In this document: one piece after another, positions 8,773 to 16,869 of the stretch | Layout: each line of letters starts with the position of its first letter | Position numbering within the stretch: position 1 is the stretch's first letter | From: JBCBCP01 sp038530575 | GTDB taxonomy: Bacteria; Pseudomonadota; Alphaproteobacteria; Rhodobacterales; Rhodobacteraceae | Direction: 5' to 3' | Length of the DNA: 64,000 nucleotides | Assembly (NCBI GenBank): GCA_038530575.1 | Contig: JBCBCP010000008.1 | Coordinates: 1 to 64,000, forward strand | Notes under the pieces: model-generated | Told to the model about the DNA's origin: nothing | What the model saw: only the letters and a program-made list of their open reading frames with translations | Database searches by the model: none | Position numbers and translations under genes: made by a program

Positions 8773-9903
8773 ATGCATTTGGATTCTGATCAACCAGGAC
8801 GTGAGCAAGCCGCCGAGCTCTCGCAAAGCGCTGGGGCGCATCCGCGGGAAGCAGACCGGATTGCCGTGCTGGAAAACTATACTCGGCTGGGTGCGGGACC
8901 AGAGCCAGAATTTGATGCCATCACCCGCTTTGCCACTGAGTTTTGTCAGGTGCCTTCGGCGCTGATCAGTCTGGTCGGTAGGGATCGGCAAATCGCAAAG
9001 TCCGTTACCGGCCCTGCTCAGTGGAACATGCCGCGCTCCATTTCGCTGTGCGCGCACGCAATTCTCGACCAGGGGCTGGTCGAGGTGCCGGACACGGCGC
9101 TCGACGCGCGATTCCGTGCAAACCCGCTGTGCCGCGGTCCTCAGGCGATCCGCTTCTATAGCGCTGCGCCCTTGATGGCGGCTGGGGATCTGCCCATCGG
9201 AGTGCTGTGTGTCCTCGACACCCAGCCCCGCACTTTGACCGAGGTGCAGCGCAACGGGCTGACGATGTTGTCTGGTCAGGTCATGGCGCAACTTGAGCTG
9301 CGGCGCACCATGGAAGAACAGCGGATACTTGCGCTCGAAGCGGACCACCGGATCAAGAATTCGCTGCAAACCCTCGCGGCGATGGTTCGGTTTCAAGGCC
9401 GGAGCGCGCAGGCGGACGAAACCCGGAATGCAACAAGCGTCATGTTGCAGCGGATCAGGGCGATGGGCCTTCTGCACGAGCTGCTACAATCGGAAAGCGC
9501 GTCAACGTCAGTCGATCTGGAGCAATACATCCTGCGGGTCGTGGATTCGCTCAGCGAACAGGCGCCGGATGCTGTGGCGGTCGAAGCACGGCTTTGCCCG
9601 CTGCGGATTACCCCCAGCAAGGCGACGTCGATCGGCATCATCATCAGCGAATGGGTCGCCAACGCCTATAAACATGCCTTTCCCGGCGGGCGGAGCGGCG
9701 CGGTCGAGGTCAGCCTTGTGGACACGGGGGGCGGCACTGCGCAGCTACAGGTCGCTGATAACGGCGTTGGAGCGCCAAAGGGCACGCACAAAGAAGGGCT
9801 CGGCAGCCAGATTATTCAAGCCGCCATCCGCAGTCTCGACGCGACAACAACTGCCGACATGGACGGAAGCGGCTTGCGCCAAAGGCTCATTTTCGCCCCC
9901 TGA
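8773..9903 (+). CDS. Sensor histidine kinase with GAF domain (HisKA_2 type)
   Basis: The protein has about 376 residues. A GAF-like domain spans roughly 35-175 (ALISLVG, SLCAHAI, FYSAAPL, GVLCVLD), as in bacterial photoreceptor or redox GAF proteins. EADHRIKNSLQ follows with phosphoacceptor His at about 192, typical of HisKA_2, then an ATPase domain with EWVANAYKHAF and DNGVG. It has no membrane segment, so it is cytoplasmic. The start is uncertain: ATG at 8773 has a weak site, and TTG at 8755 follows a G-rich stretch. No response regulator is adjacent, so it is an orphan kinase, possibly of the general stress type. Confidence 0.87.
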   Translation: MHLDSDQPGREQAAELSQSAGAHPREADRIAVLENYTRLGAGPEPEFDAITRFATEFCQVPSALISLVGRDRQIAKSVTGPAQWNMPRSISLCAHAILDQGLVEVPDTALDARFRANPLCRGPQAIRFYSAAPLMAAGDLPIGVLCVLDTQPRTLTEVQRNGLTMLSGQVMAQLELRRTMEEQRILALEADHRIKNSLQTLAAMVRFQGRSAQADETRNATSVMLQRIRAMGLLHELLQSESASTSVDLEQYILRVVDSLSEQAPDAVAVEARLCPLRITPSKATSIGIIISEWVANAYKHAFPGGRSGAVEVSLVDTGGGTAQLQVADNGVGAPKGTHKEGLGSQIIQAAIRSLDATTTADMDGSGLRQRLIFAP

Positions 9904-10023
9904 CACTTCACGTGAGCCCCGTATTTTGCGACAGTCCCGGTAAAATGTCGTCAGCGCCCGATGTAAATCGCAGTAACATTTACTATATCGGTGCTAAGCA
10001 ATTGAACGAGGGGAAGTTTTCAG

Positions 10024-11100
10024 ATGTCTGATTTCGACGCACAGGTGCGGGAGTCGCAGTCGCAGGTGGCCGAGGCGCAGTCCAAGATTGCAGAATTGAC
10101 CAGTCGGATCGAGGCCGCGCGGGAAAAAATGAAAACCGGCACCGATGCGATGCTCGATATCGAAAACGCATCGCTCGAAGATGTCCACGCGCACACGGAC
10201 GTGATGAACGCCAACATCGCCGAGCTGATCATGGGGCTGGACGATGTCACGGCAGCCTTCTCCAAAGACTTTGACGAGATGCGTTCGAAGACAGGCTGGG
10301 AGAGTTTTGTCGGCATCTTCAGCAGCGCCAAAGCAGATTCCATGCGTCAAGAGCGTGTGCGCACGGCCTCGATTGACGACAAGCTACAGGATCTGATCGC
10401 AAAATCGGACGTGATCGTGAAGCTGCTTCAGGGGCAGCTGACCATGCTCGAAGAGCAAAAGACGAAGGTCGAAGGCAACCTTGCCGGGACGCTGGATGAG
10501 CGTGAGGCTGTGGTGCAAGAGCTGACCGACCTTCAAGCCGAGATCAAGGCGATGGACCCGCAGATTATCCAGCTTGAAAACAAGATCGCGTCCGAGACCG
10601 ACGCCGCAGCGCGGACCAAGCTGGAAAGCGAGTTGGCGGAAATGAATGCCAAGTACAACGCGATGGTGCAGGACGAACAAGTGAAGGTCGCCAAATCCCA
10701 AACGCTGGAACGGTATATCGAAAAGGGGAAGACCTGGATCGATAGCCTACAGAACCAGGCAGCGACGCAGATGGTGCTGATCAACAAGCTGCAGACGGAC
10801 ACGAAACAGCGTGTGGTTCTGTATGACGCGCTGACCAAATCGCTGAAGACCGCGCAACAGCAAGAGGTCGCGCACCGCATCAACGAGATCGGCGTACAGA
10901 CCGACCAGGAGGCGCAGCAGGCCATGGCTGGCATTGGTGCGGCGACGAACGCGCGGATGGCCGACATGTTGGAAGCGCACGAGGACCAGATGGTGTTCGC
11001 CAAGGACGTGCTGGAGGCCAAGGCCAAGGCCGACGAGCGCTTTGCCCGCCGCTTCGAAGAGGTGGTGCGCAAGCATGATGCGGGGGCTTACGGGGCCTGA
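10024..11100 (+). CDS. Long coiled-coil protein, loosely TelA-like, first gene of the unknown AAA+ cluster
   Basis: The 358-residue soluble protein is nearly all helical, with heptad-rich stretches at about 5-40, 115-265 and 290-350. It has no signal peptide or membrane segment. Its layout, with a predicted coil and later LERYIEKGKTWIDSLQ, recalls toxic-anion-resistance (TelA) proteins, but I cannot confirm homology. The start has GAGGGGAAG at a good distance. The 120-bp upstream region contains AGTAA-CAT-TTACT at 9972-9984, a possible operator or promoter element. It is followed by a structured repeat and the next cluster gene. The function is unknown; the context suggests a scaffold for the ATPase. 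Confidence 0.85.
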   Translation: MSDFDAQVRESQSQVAEAQSKIAELTSRIEAAREKMKTGTDAMLDIENASLEDVHAHTDVMNANIAELIMGLDDVTAAFSKDFDEMRSKTGWESFVGIFSSAKADSMRQERVRTASIDDKLQDLIAKSDVIVKLLQGQLTMLEEQKTKVEGNLAGTLDEREAVVQELTDLQAEIKAMDPQIIQLENKIASETDAAARTKLESELAEMNAKYNAMVQDEQVKVAKSQTLERYIEKGKTWIDSLQNQAATQMVLINKLQTDTKQRVVLYDALTKSLKTAQQQEVAHRINEIGVQTDQEAQQAMAGIGAATNARMADMLEAHEDQMVFAKDVLEAKAKADERFARRFEEVVRKHDAGAYGA

Positions 11101-11117
11101 CGCTAACGTCTGAATAA

Positions 11118-11163
11118 GAGCGCCCGCCCGGTGGGAAGCACCGGGCAGCCCCCGAACGCCCCC
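11118..11163 (+). repeat. Structured intergenic repeat, copy A
   Basis: A perfect hairpin, GCCCGGTG (11126-11133) with CACCGGGC (11139-11146), is followed by AGCCCCCGAACGCCCCCG. It matches copy B at 14370-14416 in order and spacing; paired stem positions differ between copies by compensatory changes (GGTG/CACC here, GGCG/CGCC there). It lies directly after the coiled-coil gene. Confidence 0.75.
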
Positions 11164-11251
11164 GTCGAACGGCACGTTCGCCTTCGGCAAAACGGCGGGG
11201 GCTTCACTCCCACCCGCGGTCGGGGACCGCCGTCAAAACATAGACGATCAT

Positions 11252-12370
11252 TTGGAAGCAAAACCCGAAACCATCGGCCTGACCGACCTGTGGGCCTCGC
11301 GCCGTTACTTCGCAAAGTTCGACGCGATCACGGCGCATTTGGGCCGGGTGGCGGGCGTGATGGAGGCGCAAGGCGATCTGGACCGGGACGAGGTAAAGAT
11401 CCTGACGCGCTATATTGCGCAGCTGACATTCACGTTCCGCGCTTTGGGCATGAAATACCTGCTGGTGGGGCGCGATACCGGGCGGTTCTTTGGCTCGCTC
11501 GCCATCGACGCCAAGGAAAGCGGCTTTCCAGCCGCTGAAGAGCTGATGATCATGGCCTCCGATGCGGCGCAGGTGGACCGGCATCTAAGCGGCATGCCGT
11601 CTGAGGCCGCGTTGAAGCGCCAGATGGTGGAAGTGATCGTTGGCGAGCGGCAGGTGCCCACGAAGCTGCAATTCGCGCTGTCCCAGCGGCTCTATTACGA
11701 GGAGTTGCAAAAAGGGGAAATGTTCTGGCCGCGTAACGATCCAGAAGTGCGCTGGATTGGCGAGACGGAGAAGAACCGCCGTCTCTTTCGCATTCACTGG
11801 GCCGTCTATGACAGTCAGGTGAACCTGCCCGTTGTCTACATGATGGATGTCGAGGATTCGGGCCGTGAGGCGCTTCCCAAGGACAGCCGCCGCTGGCCCG
11901 AGGTGCAGGCGCATCTTATGGCGCAGGCGCTGGGCGGTCTGAAACTGATGACGATTGCCTATGGCTTTGACGGGGATTTTGACGATCTGCACCCCAAGCG
12001 GCTGCGCCGGTTTCACCTTGGGCCGATGTACTCAAGTGCCTTCACCACGCAGACCGGCCCCATCGGAAAGGTCCTGCGCGAGGCGCGCGCGCCAGAGGGC
12101 GAGGATTGGTCGCTGGTCTGGACCGAAGAGGACCTGCATTCCGAGCGCGTGACCTCCGAAAGGTCGGGTTGGTTTTCCTCGGTCGAGCGGCAGGTGTTCA
12201 AGCTGGACCCTTTCGCGGGGCGCGGCGCCGAGACGGGGGCAACCCGCACCCAGCGCAGCATCATCCTGCCGCAACGGCCCTATCAGGTGCTCGAAGAGAT
12301 GAACCCGCCGGGCTTTGGTTCGGTGGACAAATATGTGGTGAGCGGCGCGGGGCGCGTGCTGCGGTATTAA
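11252..12370 (+). CDS. Unknown soluble protein of the AAA+ cluster, about 372 residues
   Basis: I do not recognise this family. The protein is soluble, mixed alpha/beta, with many aromatic and charged residues. The N-terminal third is helical (DLWASRRYFAKFDAIT onward). The middle contains strand-rich VVYMMDVED and LKLMTIAYGFDGDFDDL. The last third includes EDWSLVWTEEDLHSE. The start is poorly defined: the only candidate near the beginning is TTG at 11252 without a clear ribosome binding site, and the frame is open upstream into the repeat. The next ATG would remove about 35 residues that look genuine. It precedes the AAA+ gene by 51 bases and is probably a partner of it. Confidence 0.82.
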   Translation: MEAKPETIGLTDLWASRRYFAKFDAITAHLGRVAGVMEAQGDLDRDEVKILTRYIAQLTFTFRALGMKYLLVGRDTGRFFGSLAIDAKESGFPAAEELMIMASDAAQVDRHLSGMPSEAALKRQMVEVIVGERQVPTKLQFALSQRLYYEELQKGEMFWPRNDPEVRWIGETEKNRRLFRIHWAVYDSQVNLPVVYMMDVEDSGREALPKDSRRWPEVQAHLMAQALGGLKLMTIAYGFDGDFDDLHPKRLRRFHLGPMYSSAFTTQTGPIGKVLREARAPEGEDWSLVWTEEDLHSERVTSERSGWFSSVERQVFKLDPFAGRGAETGATRTQRSIILPQRPYQVLEEMNPPGFGSVDKYVVSGAGRVLRY

Positions 12371-12380
12371 GATTTTATGC

Positions 12381-12413
12381 CTCCGGCGGGAGTTTTCCTT
12401 GCCAAGTGAAGGG
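12381..12413 (+). repeat. Dispersed intergenic repeat ending TTGCCAAGTGAAGGG, copy 1
   Basis: A CTCCGGCGGGAG mini-stem is followed by TTTTCC and then the exact 15-mer TTGCCAAGTGAAGGG (12399-12413). The same 15-mer recurs at 37495-37509. Here its end supplies the Shine-Dalgarno-like GAAGGGAAG for the AAA+ gene. Confidence 0.7.
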
Positions 12414-12421
12414 AAGAACGA

Positions 12422-14350
12422 ATGAGCCAGACAGCCGATCAGATGGAGCTGCGCGAGGAAGAGATCACCGCGCATTACGAGATGGCTTTGTCGATGCTGT
12501 CGGGCTTTGATCACGCGCCGCGGATCGGCAAGGCCAAGGACGAGGCGGCGCCGGAGCGGTCCTCCGGGATTGGCACGCGGCGGCGGTTTCGGTCCACAAC
12601 GCCGGGGTTGGTGACAAAGCGGCGCACGGCGTCCGGGTCCGTGCAGGTGATGGCGGCGGTGGAGCGGGGGGAAGAGCTGATCTCTCCCTTGCAGGCTACG
12701 GTGCTGGGCGCCCTGCGGCGGGCGATTTCCGTCGCCTTGGCGGTGGCGGAGAATTATGCGGAGGCCTCGGGGCTGGGCGATCTGAAGCGGTCGAACCTAG
12801 AGGGCGATTTGCCCGCAGCGCGGAAGACCGAGTTTTCGGAGCTATTGGCCGGCGAGGCGCTGGTGACGATGCATGTTTTTGGCAACGCGCTTGCGTGGCT
12901 GATGTCCTCGCATCTGAGCGAGGTGACGGTCGAGTTGGGCGATGTCGAGGAGGTGCTGACCGATAATGGCCAGACCGCCCTGCACGGCGTACTGTGGGAG
13001 CTTGAGCAGGACATTGAGGCGCTGGGGCAGGATGATGCCCGGATGGTGGCGGTGGTCTCGGGCTTCGCCGAAGCGCTGATGGAGAAGGTCGCGCGCCGGG
13101 CTGACACCGCACCGCGGCTCGGTGCTTTTGAGGGCGCGCGCTGGCGTGTGGAGGCGGACGACCTGACGATTGACGGCTTCGCCCCGTCCTCCAAGGGGCG
13201 CGGCAGCACGCTCACCATGCAGTTCAAGAAGCCGCACGAGGTCGTCGGCAATCACATCGCCAAGTACCAGGCGATGAAGCTGGCCAAGATGCTGATGGCC
13301 TACGACTTTGACCGCAAGCTGAACCCCTTTGCCGAACTGGGCGGGTTCATCTTTACCTTCATGGGCGACGGCGCGCCGGGGACGGGCAAGACGACGCTGA
13401 TCCAGATGATGGCGGGGCTGATCAACGATTACTGCCAGGTGGCGGGCTATGCCTTCCGCTACCAGAATTTCGGCATCGACAATATCGACAGCTATCAGGG
13501 CAAGTCAGGCCAGAACGCGCAGGCGTTCATCAATAATGTGCTCGACCCGCTGGTGATCGGCTTTGGCACCATCGACGACATCGACCAGATCGCGGGCAAG
13601 CGGGGGGATCGTCAGTCGTCGGCGGGCCAGCAGGAGGTCACGGCGGTGTTCATGAACGCCTTTGCTGGGGCCAATACGGTCGTGCGGGGGAACTGTACGT
13701 TTGGCATGTTCTCCAACTACCCGGAGAACGTGGACGACGCGCTGCGCCAGCGGGCAGGGGCGCGGTTTCTGGTCGACGGGCCGCAAACGCGAGAGGATTA
13801 CATCGACATCCTCGCGCTGCTCATGGGCAAGAACCACGACATCCCCGTGGGCGACCATGATCTGATGAGCGCGCAAGAGATCAAACGCGCCGTCGCGGCG
13901 TCCTTCGACAGCCACAACCGCCCGCAAGAGCCGGGACTGGAGGCCGTGTTTGACCGCGTGGCAGGGCAGGTCGGAGAGCTGGATACGCTGGCGAAGATGG
14001 GCGCCTATCTGAAGGCCATTCAGGAGGCAGACGCGCGTTTTACTGGCCGGGCGATCAAGAACATCACCGACGCGGTGAAGGTCCGCGCGATGGATTTCGA
14101 GCTGCCCGATGAATGGATGGAAAACCCCGAGCTCTTCCTGCGCAAGTCCTATGACGAGAAATCCGCGATGATCGCAGAGCTGCGCGTGCCGATCACGCAG
14201 GCGATGGTGATCCAGGAGATCAACCGCTACGCCGACAGCGAATTCCGCTATGCTGACAAGTCGGACGAAGTGGCGATCGACAACATGGTGCGCGACATGC
14301 AGCGGTCCGAGGCGGCGAAGCGGCGGTATTTGGAAAGCAAAAGCGAGTGA
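12422..14350 (+). CDS. Atypical AAA+ ATPase, about 642 residues
   Basis: Residues 1-290 form an unknown helical N-terminal region. The ATPase core follows, with Walker A GAPGTGKTT at about 317-325 and a Walker B-like TIDDIDQIAGKRG (IDDID about 384-388). A sensor-like FGMFSNYP and DDALRQRAG, with probable arginine finger(s) near 442-444, complete it. The DDID where classical AAA proteins have DEID means the usual catalytic Glu is replaced by Asp. A helical lid and C-terminal region follow. No membrane segment or protease domain is seen, so it is probably a remodelling ATPase. The start has GAAGGGAAG upstream, donated by the repeat. It is central in a six-gene same-strand cluster; the function is not known. 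Confidence 0.9.
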   Translation: MSQTADQMELREEEITAHYEMALSMLSGFDHAPRIGKAKDEAAPERSSGIGTRRRFRSTTPGLVTKRRTASGSVQVMAAVERGEELISPLQATVLGALRRAISVALAVAENYAEASGLGDLKRSNLEGDLPAARKTEFSELLAGEALVTMHVFGNALAWLMSSHLSEVTVELGDVEEVLTDNGQTALHGVLWELEQDIEALGQDDARMVAVVSGFAEALMEKVARRADTAPRLGAFEGARWRVEADDLTIDGFAPSSKGRGSTLTMQFKKPHEVVGNHIAKYQAMKLAKMLMAYDFDRKLNPFAELGGFIFTFMGDGAPGTGKTTLIQMMAGLINDYCQVAGYAFRYQNFGIDNIDSYQGKSGQNAQAFINNVLDPLVIGFGTIDDIDQIAGKRGDRQSSAGQQEVTAVFMNAFAGANTVVRGNCTFGMFSNYPENVDDALRQRAGARFLVDGPQTREDYIDILALLMGKNHDIPVGDHDLMSAQEIKRAVAASFDSHNRPQEPGLEAVFDRVAGQVGELDTLAKMGAYLKAIQEADARFTGRAIKNITDAVKVRAMDFELPDEWMENPELFLRKSYDEKSAMIAELRVPITQAMVIQEINRYADSEFRYADKSDEVAIDNMVRDMQRSEAAKRRYLESKSE

Positions 14351-14369
14351 TAATGTGACGGTTTTTGAG

Positions 14370-14416
14370 CAGAGCACCCGTCCGGCGGAAACGCCGGGCA
14401 GCGCCCGAACCGCCCC
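14370..14416 (+). repeat. Structured intergenic repeat, copy B
   Basis: The hairpin CCGGCG (14382-14387), GAAA tetraloop, CGCCGG (14392-14397) is followed by GCAGCGCCCGAACCGCCCC. It matches copy A at 11118-11163. It begins 19 bases after the AAA+ stop. Confidence 0.75.
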
Positions 14417-14522
14417 CCACGGGGCGGGCGCTTGGCCGACAGTTGCGCGTGACCCCGGTGATATGCTTTTTGCCAACGGTCCAAGTCCTTCACACGCGCC
14501 CCGTGCGGTTCGGGCGCTGCCC
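14396..14522. repeat. 127-bp element bounded by an 18-bp perfect inverted repeat
   Basis: GGGCAGCGCCCGAACCGC at 14396-14413 recurs as its exact reverse complement at 14505-14522. The interior contains further GC-rich stems and ends about 20 bases before the next start codon. It could be a miniature palindromic element or a large RNA stem within the operon. No target-site duplication was identified. Confidence 0.65.
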
Positions 14523-14542
14523 TCTTCGCGAGAAAGCCAGCC

Positions 14543-15883
14543 ATGAAACGCCTCATCACCCGCGGCCTCATGTACGGCAACCTGTTCCACGTTGCCTCTC
14601 CGGCGCTCGTCGAACGCTATAACCGCGCGCTTGAGCATCTGACCGGCAAGCGGACGGCGCTGACGGATTTCTACATCGACATCTCCGGCTTCTCGCCTGA
14701 GGTCGGAGCGGAGCTGGACGATCCGCTCTACCTCAACGCGCATGGGGTGAACCGGCAGTTCATCCTGCTCTCCACCGACCAGAAACGCTGCCCGCTGCTG
14801 GATGCGAAATTCTCGACGTCCCGCACGATCCTGCGGCAGTGGATCGAGGTGAACGAGGCGGCTTTGTTCGCCCTCACGGCGCGGGATGCGGTGGCGGGGG
14901 AATTGGTGAATTCGGTATTTACAATGACTCAGCCCCGGCAGCTGTTCGAGCTGCGCGCGATCACGGTGGAGGCGGATACCACACAAGGTACCGCGGCCAA
15001 TGCAGCCGCACTGGCGGGCAAGGTCGACCGGTTCCTGACCGAGAATGGCGCATGGCACGATGATGTGCTGATCGGAGAGATGATCCAGCTGGCCGCCAAA
15101 ACCGGCGACGTGACGCGCAACCCGGTCAAGCTGCAGCCGCTCCGGTTCGAGAAGGGAAATTTCTGGACTGCGCATTTTGGCGGTCTCTACCTGTTTCAGA
15201 ACATGACGCACCCGGCGGTGATCACTGCGGGAGAGACGGAGCTTGGCGATTTACCGATCAAATATGTGTTTGGCCTTAAGGACAGGAACCGGATCGCGAA
15301 GTTCCTCGAGCTAAACGGGCTGGTGGAGCCCATCGTGAAGGCGCGCGGCGTGGATGCGGCGGCGATCTTGCGGCAGAAGATGGACTTCATCCTCGTGGAC
15401 GCTGTCACGGCGGCCGGCGTCGATCTGGCGGGCACGTCCCGCGCGGACATGCGGCGGCTGGCGCGGCGGCACGCGGACCTTTTGCCCGAGGAATTTCACG
15501 CCCTGAACGGGCTGGTGAACTGGGCAGAAAACGGCGGGCCATGGCCGACCATCAGCTCGGAGCATCCGGCCTATTTCTATACGCTGCGGGCGGCCGCGCA
15601 CCCGGATGCGGACCTGATCAATCAGCTTCTTGCCGAACTGTCGGCCAAGGACATCCGGCAGCTTTTCATCTGCCACAAGGACTTGTTCTATCGCACGTAT
15701 GCTGACTGGCCCGAGGCCCGCAAGGAATACGTCGCAACCTTTCTCGAGGCCGAGTATCTTGCCGACAAGGAGGGGGCGCGCGCCGCGCTCTTTGGCCATG
15801 ACGCGCCCCTTGTCGAAGAGGTGCCCGAACGCGATATCGTGGCCCGTGTCGGCCCATGGGGTGCTGTGAGGAGACAGAGATGA
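14543..15883 (+). CDS. Unknown protein of the AAA+ cluster, 446 residues (possibly DUF6638)
   Basis: The soluble protein has mixed alpha/beta character and no signal peptide or membrane helix. Visible stretches include LTDFYIDISGFSPEVGAEL, NRQFILLSTDQKRCPLLDAKFS and a helical C-terminus (EYVATFLEAEYLADKEG). I tentatively connect it with the uncharacterised Rhodobacterales family DUF6638, from memory and unverified. The ATG at 14543 has only a weak AGAAAG site. Its stop overlaps the start of the next small membrane gene (ATGA at 15880-15883), so the two are translationally coupled. It is separated from the AAA+ gene by the palindromic element. Confidence 0.85.
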   Translation: MKRLITRGLMYGNLFHVASPALVERYNRALEHLTGKRTALTDFYIDISGFSPEVGAELDDPLYLNAHGVNRQFILLSTDQKRCPLLDAKFSTSRTILRQWIEVNEAALFALTARDAVAGELVNSVFTMTQPRQLFELRAITVEADTTQGTAANAAALAGKVDRFLTENGAWHDDVLIGEMIQLAAKTGDVTRNPVKLQPLRFEKGNFWTAHFGGLYLFQNMTHPAVITAGETELGDLPIKYVFGLKDRNRIAKFLELNGLVEPIVKARGVDAAAILRQKMDFILVDAVTAAGVDLAGTSRADMRRLARRHADLLPEEFHALNGLVNWAENGGPWPTISSEHPAYFYTLRAAAHPDADLINQLLAELSAKDIRQLFICHKDLFYRTYADWPEARKEYVATFLEAEYLADKEGARAALFGHDAPLVEEVPERDIVARVGPWGAVRRQR

Positions 15884-16146
15884 TTGCGCTTGCCCGTCTT
15901 GTTGTTGTTGGCTTTGTTGTCCTCAGCATCGTCTACATCTGCCTGTCGCTGTATTCACGCGCGGTGCGGCGGCGCAAGCTGGCCGCAGAGTGGGAGGAAG
16001 AACAGCCGCCCATTCCGCGCGACACGTTCATTCGCGTGGGACTTGAGGAATATGACGGCTCGCTGCGCCGCAAGCTGATCCTGGGCGTCTACGTCGTGCC
16101 GACCGTGCTGATCGGCGTTATTATCTACCTCGTGAACTTCGCCTGA
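15880..16146 (+). CDS. Small two-helix membrane protein, 88 residues
   Basis: The first helix lies at about residues 3-23 (ALARLVVVGFVVLSIVYICL), followed by a basic and acidic cytoplasmic-type loop with EEEQPPIPRD. A second helix lies at about 65-86 (LGVYVVPTVLIGVIIYLV). The start is the ATG at 15880, behind GAGGAGACAG and overlapping the previous stop; an earlier in-frame ATG at 15856 lacks support. It is followed 11 bases later by the DUF1523 gene. The family is not recognised. It probably anchors or works with the cluster proteins at the inner membrane. Confidence 0.82.
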   Translation: MIALARLVVVGFVVLSIVYICLSLYSRAVRRRKLAAEWEEEQPPIPRDTFIRVGLEEYDGSLRRKLILGVYVVPTVLIGVIIYLVNFA

Positions 16147-16157
16147 AAGGCCCCGTA

Positions 16158-16802
16158 ATGCGTATTTTTCGCCTGATCATCACAGTTATCCTCTGGACGC
16201 TCATTGCCGCGTTTTTTCATTACACGTTGCCGCAAAAAGACATCGTGCGGGTGACCGACACGGAGAACCGGCGGATCGACTTCGGTGAAAATTCCATCTT
16301 TTGGGCCAGCCCCGACGTGGGCAGCGACGGCACACGCCGGGATCGCGATGTGTTCTTCATTCAGACGGTGCAGGCGAACGGGCGGCCAATGGTCTATCGT
16401 AACGAGGATACCGGCTGGGGTTGGCCGCCCTATTTCAAGTTCGATACGTCAAACCTTCAGACCGAGGCGGCCGACCTGAAGTCGACCGCGGCAGACCCGC
16501 AATGGGCGCTGATCACGCATTATGGCTGGCGAAATGAATTCTATTCGATCTTTCCCAACGCAATTTCGATCACCCCGTGGGAGGGTCCCGATGCGGCCAA
16601 GCCGATCCCGTGGGTCAACATCGTGATCCTGACGCTGTTTGCGATGGTCACTTATGCGATCTGGGTCCGCTGGCGGCGTTTCCGCAAAGCGCGTATCGAC
16701 CCTGCCATCGAAGAAATTCAGGACGGCTGGACAGCAGCGGGTGATGCGGTGGAAAGCAAGCGGGGGCGTATCCGGCGCTGGCTTGGGACCTGGCGGCGGT
16801 AG
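16158..16802 (+). CDS. DUF1523 family membrane protein
   Basis: The 214-residue protein has an N-terminal hydrophobic helix (about 4-22), then FHYTLPQKDIVRVTDTE. A periplasmic-type domain contains RDVFFIQT, GRPMVYRNEDTGWGWPPYFKFD and an HYGWRNEFYSIFPNAI segment. A second membrane helix (about 154-172) is followed by a basic cytoplasmic tail. These blocks are characteristic of DUF1523, a family common in Rhodobacterales with no assigned function. It is the last gene of the cluster and ends in twin hairpins. Its domain outside the membrane may sense an envelope state, which is inference. Confidence 0.88.
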   Translation: MRIFRLIITVILWTLIAAFFHYTLPQKDIVRVTDTENRRIDFGENSIFWASPDVGSDGTRRDRDVFFIQTVQANGRPMVYRNEDTGWGWPPYFKFDTSNLQTEAADLKSTAADPQWALITHYGWRNEFYSIFPNAISITPWEGPDAAKPIPWVNIVILTLFAMVTYAIWVRWRRFRKARIDPAIEEIQDGWTAAGDAVESKRGRIRRWLGTWRR

Positions 16803-16869
16803 GTTTTCCGCACGCGGAAAACCGCCCTGCATCTGCCGTGCGGCTTTGCGGGAAACCGCGTCGGTTTCC
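16802..16869. terminator. Twin hairpins between convergent genes (DUF1523 and rlmL-like)
   Basis: The first hairpin is GGTTTTCCG-CACG-CGGAAAACC (16802-16823, 9-bp stem). The second is GGAAACCG-CGT-CGGTTTCC (16851-16869, 8-bp stem), which reaches the stop of the minus-strand gene. Neither has a long T tract, but position fits bidirectional termination. A pair with the same outer sequences occurs at 44437-44479. Confidence 0.65.
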
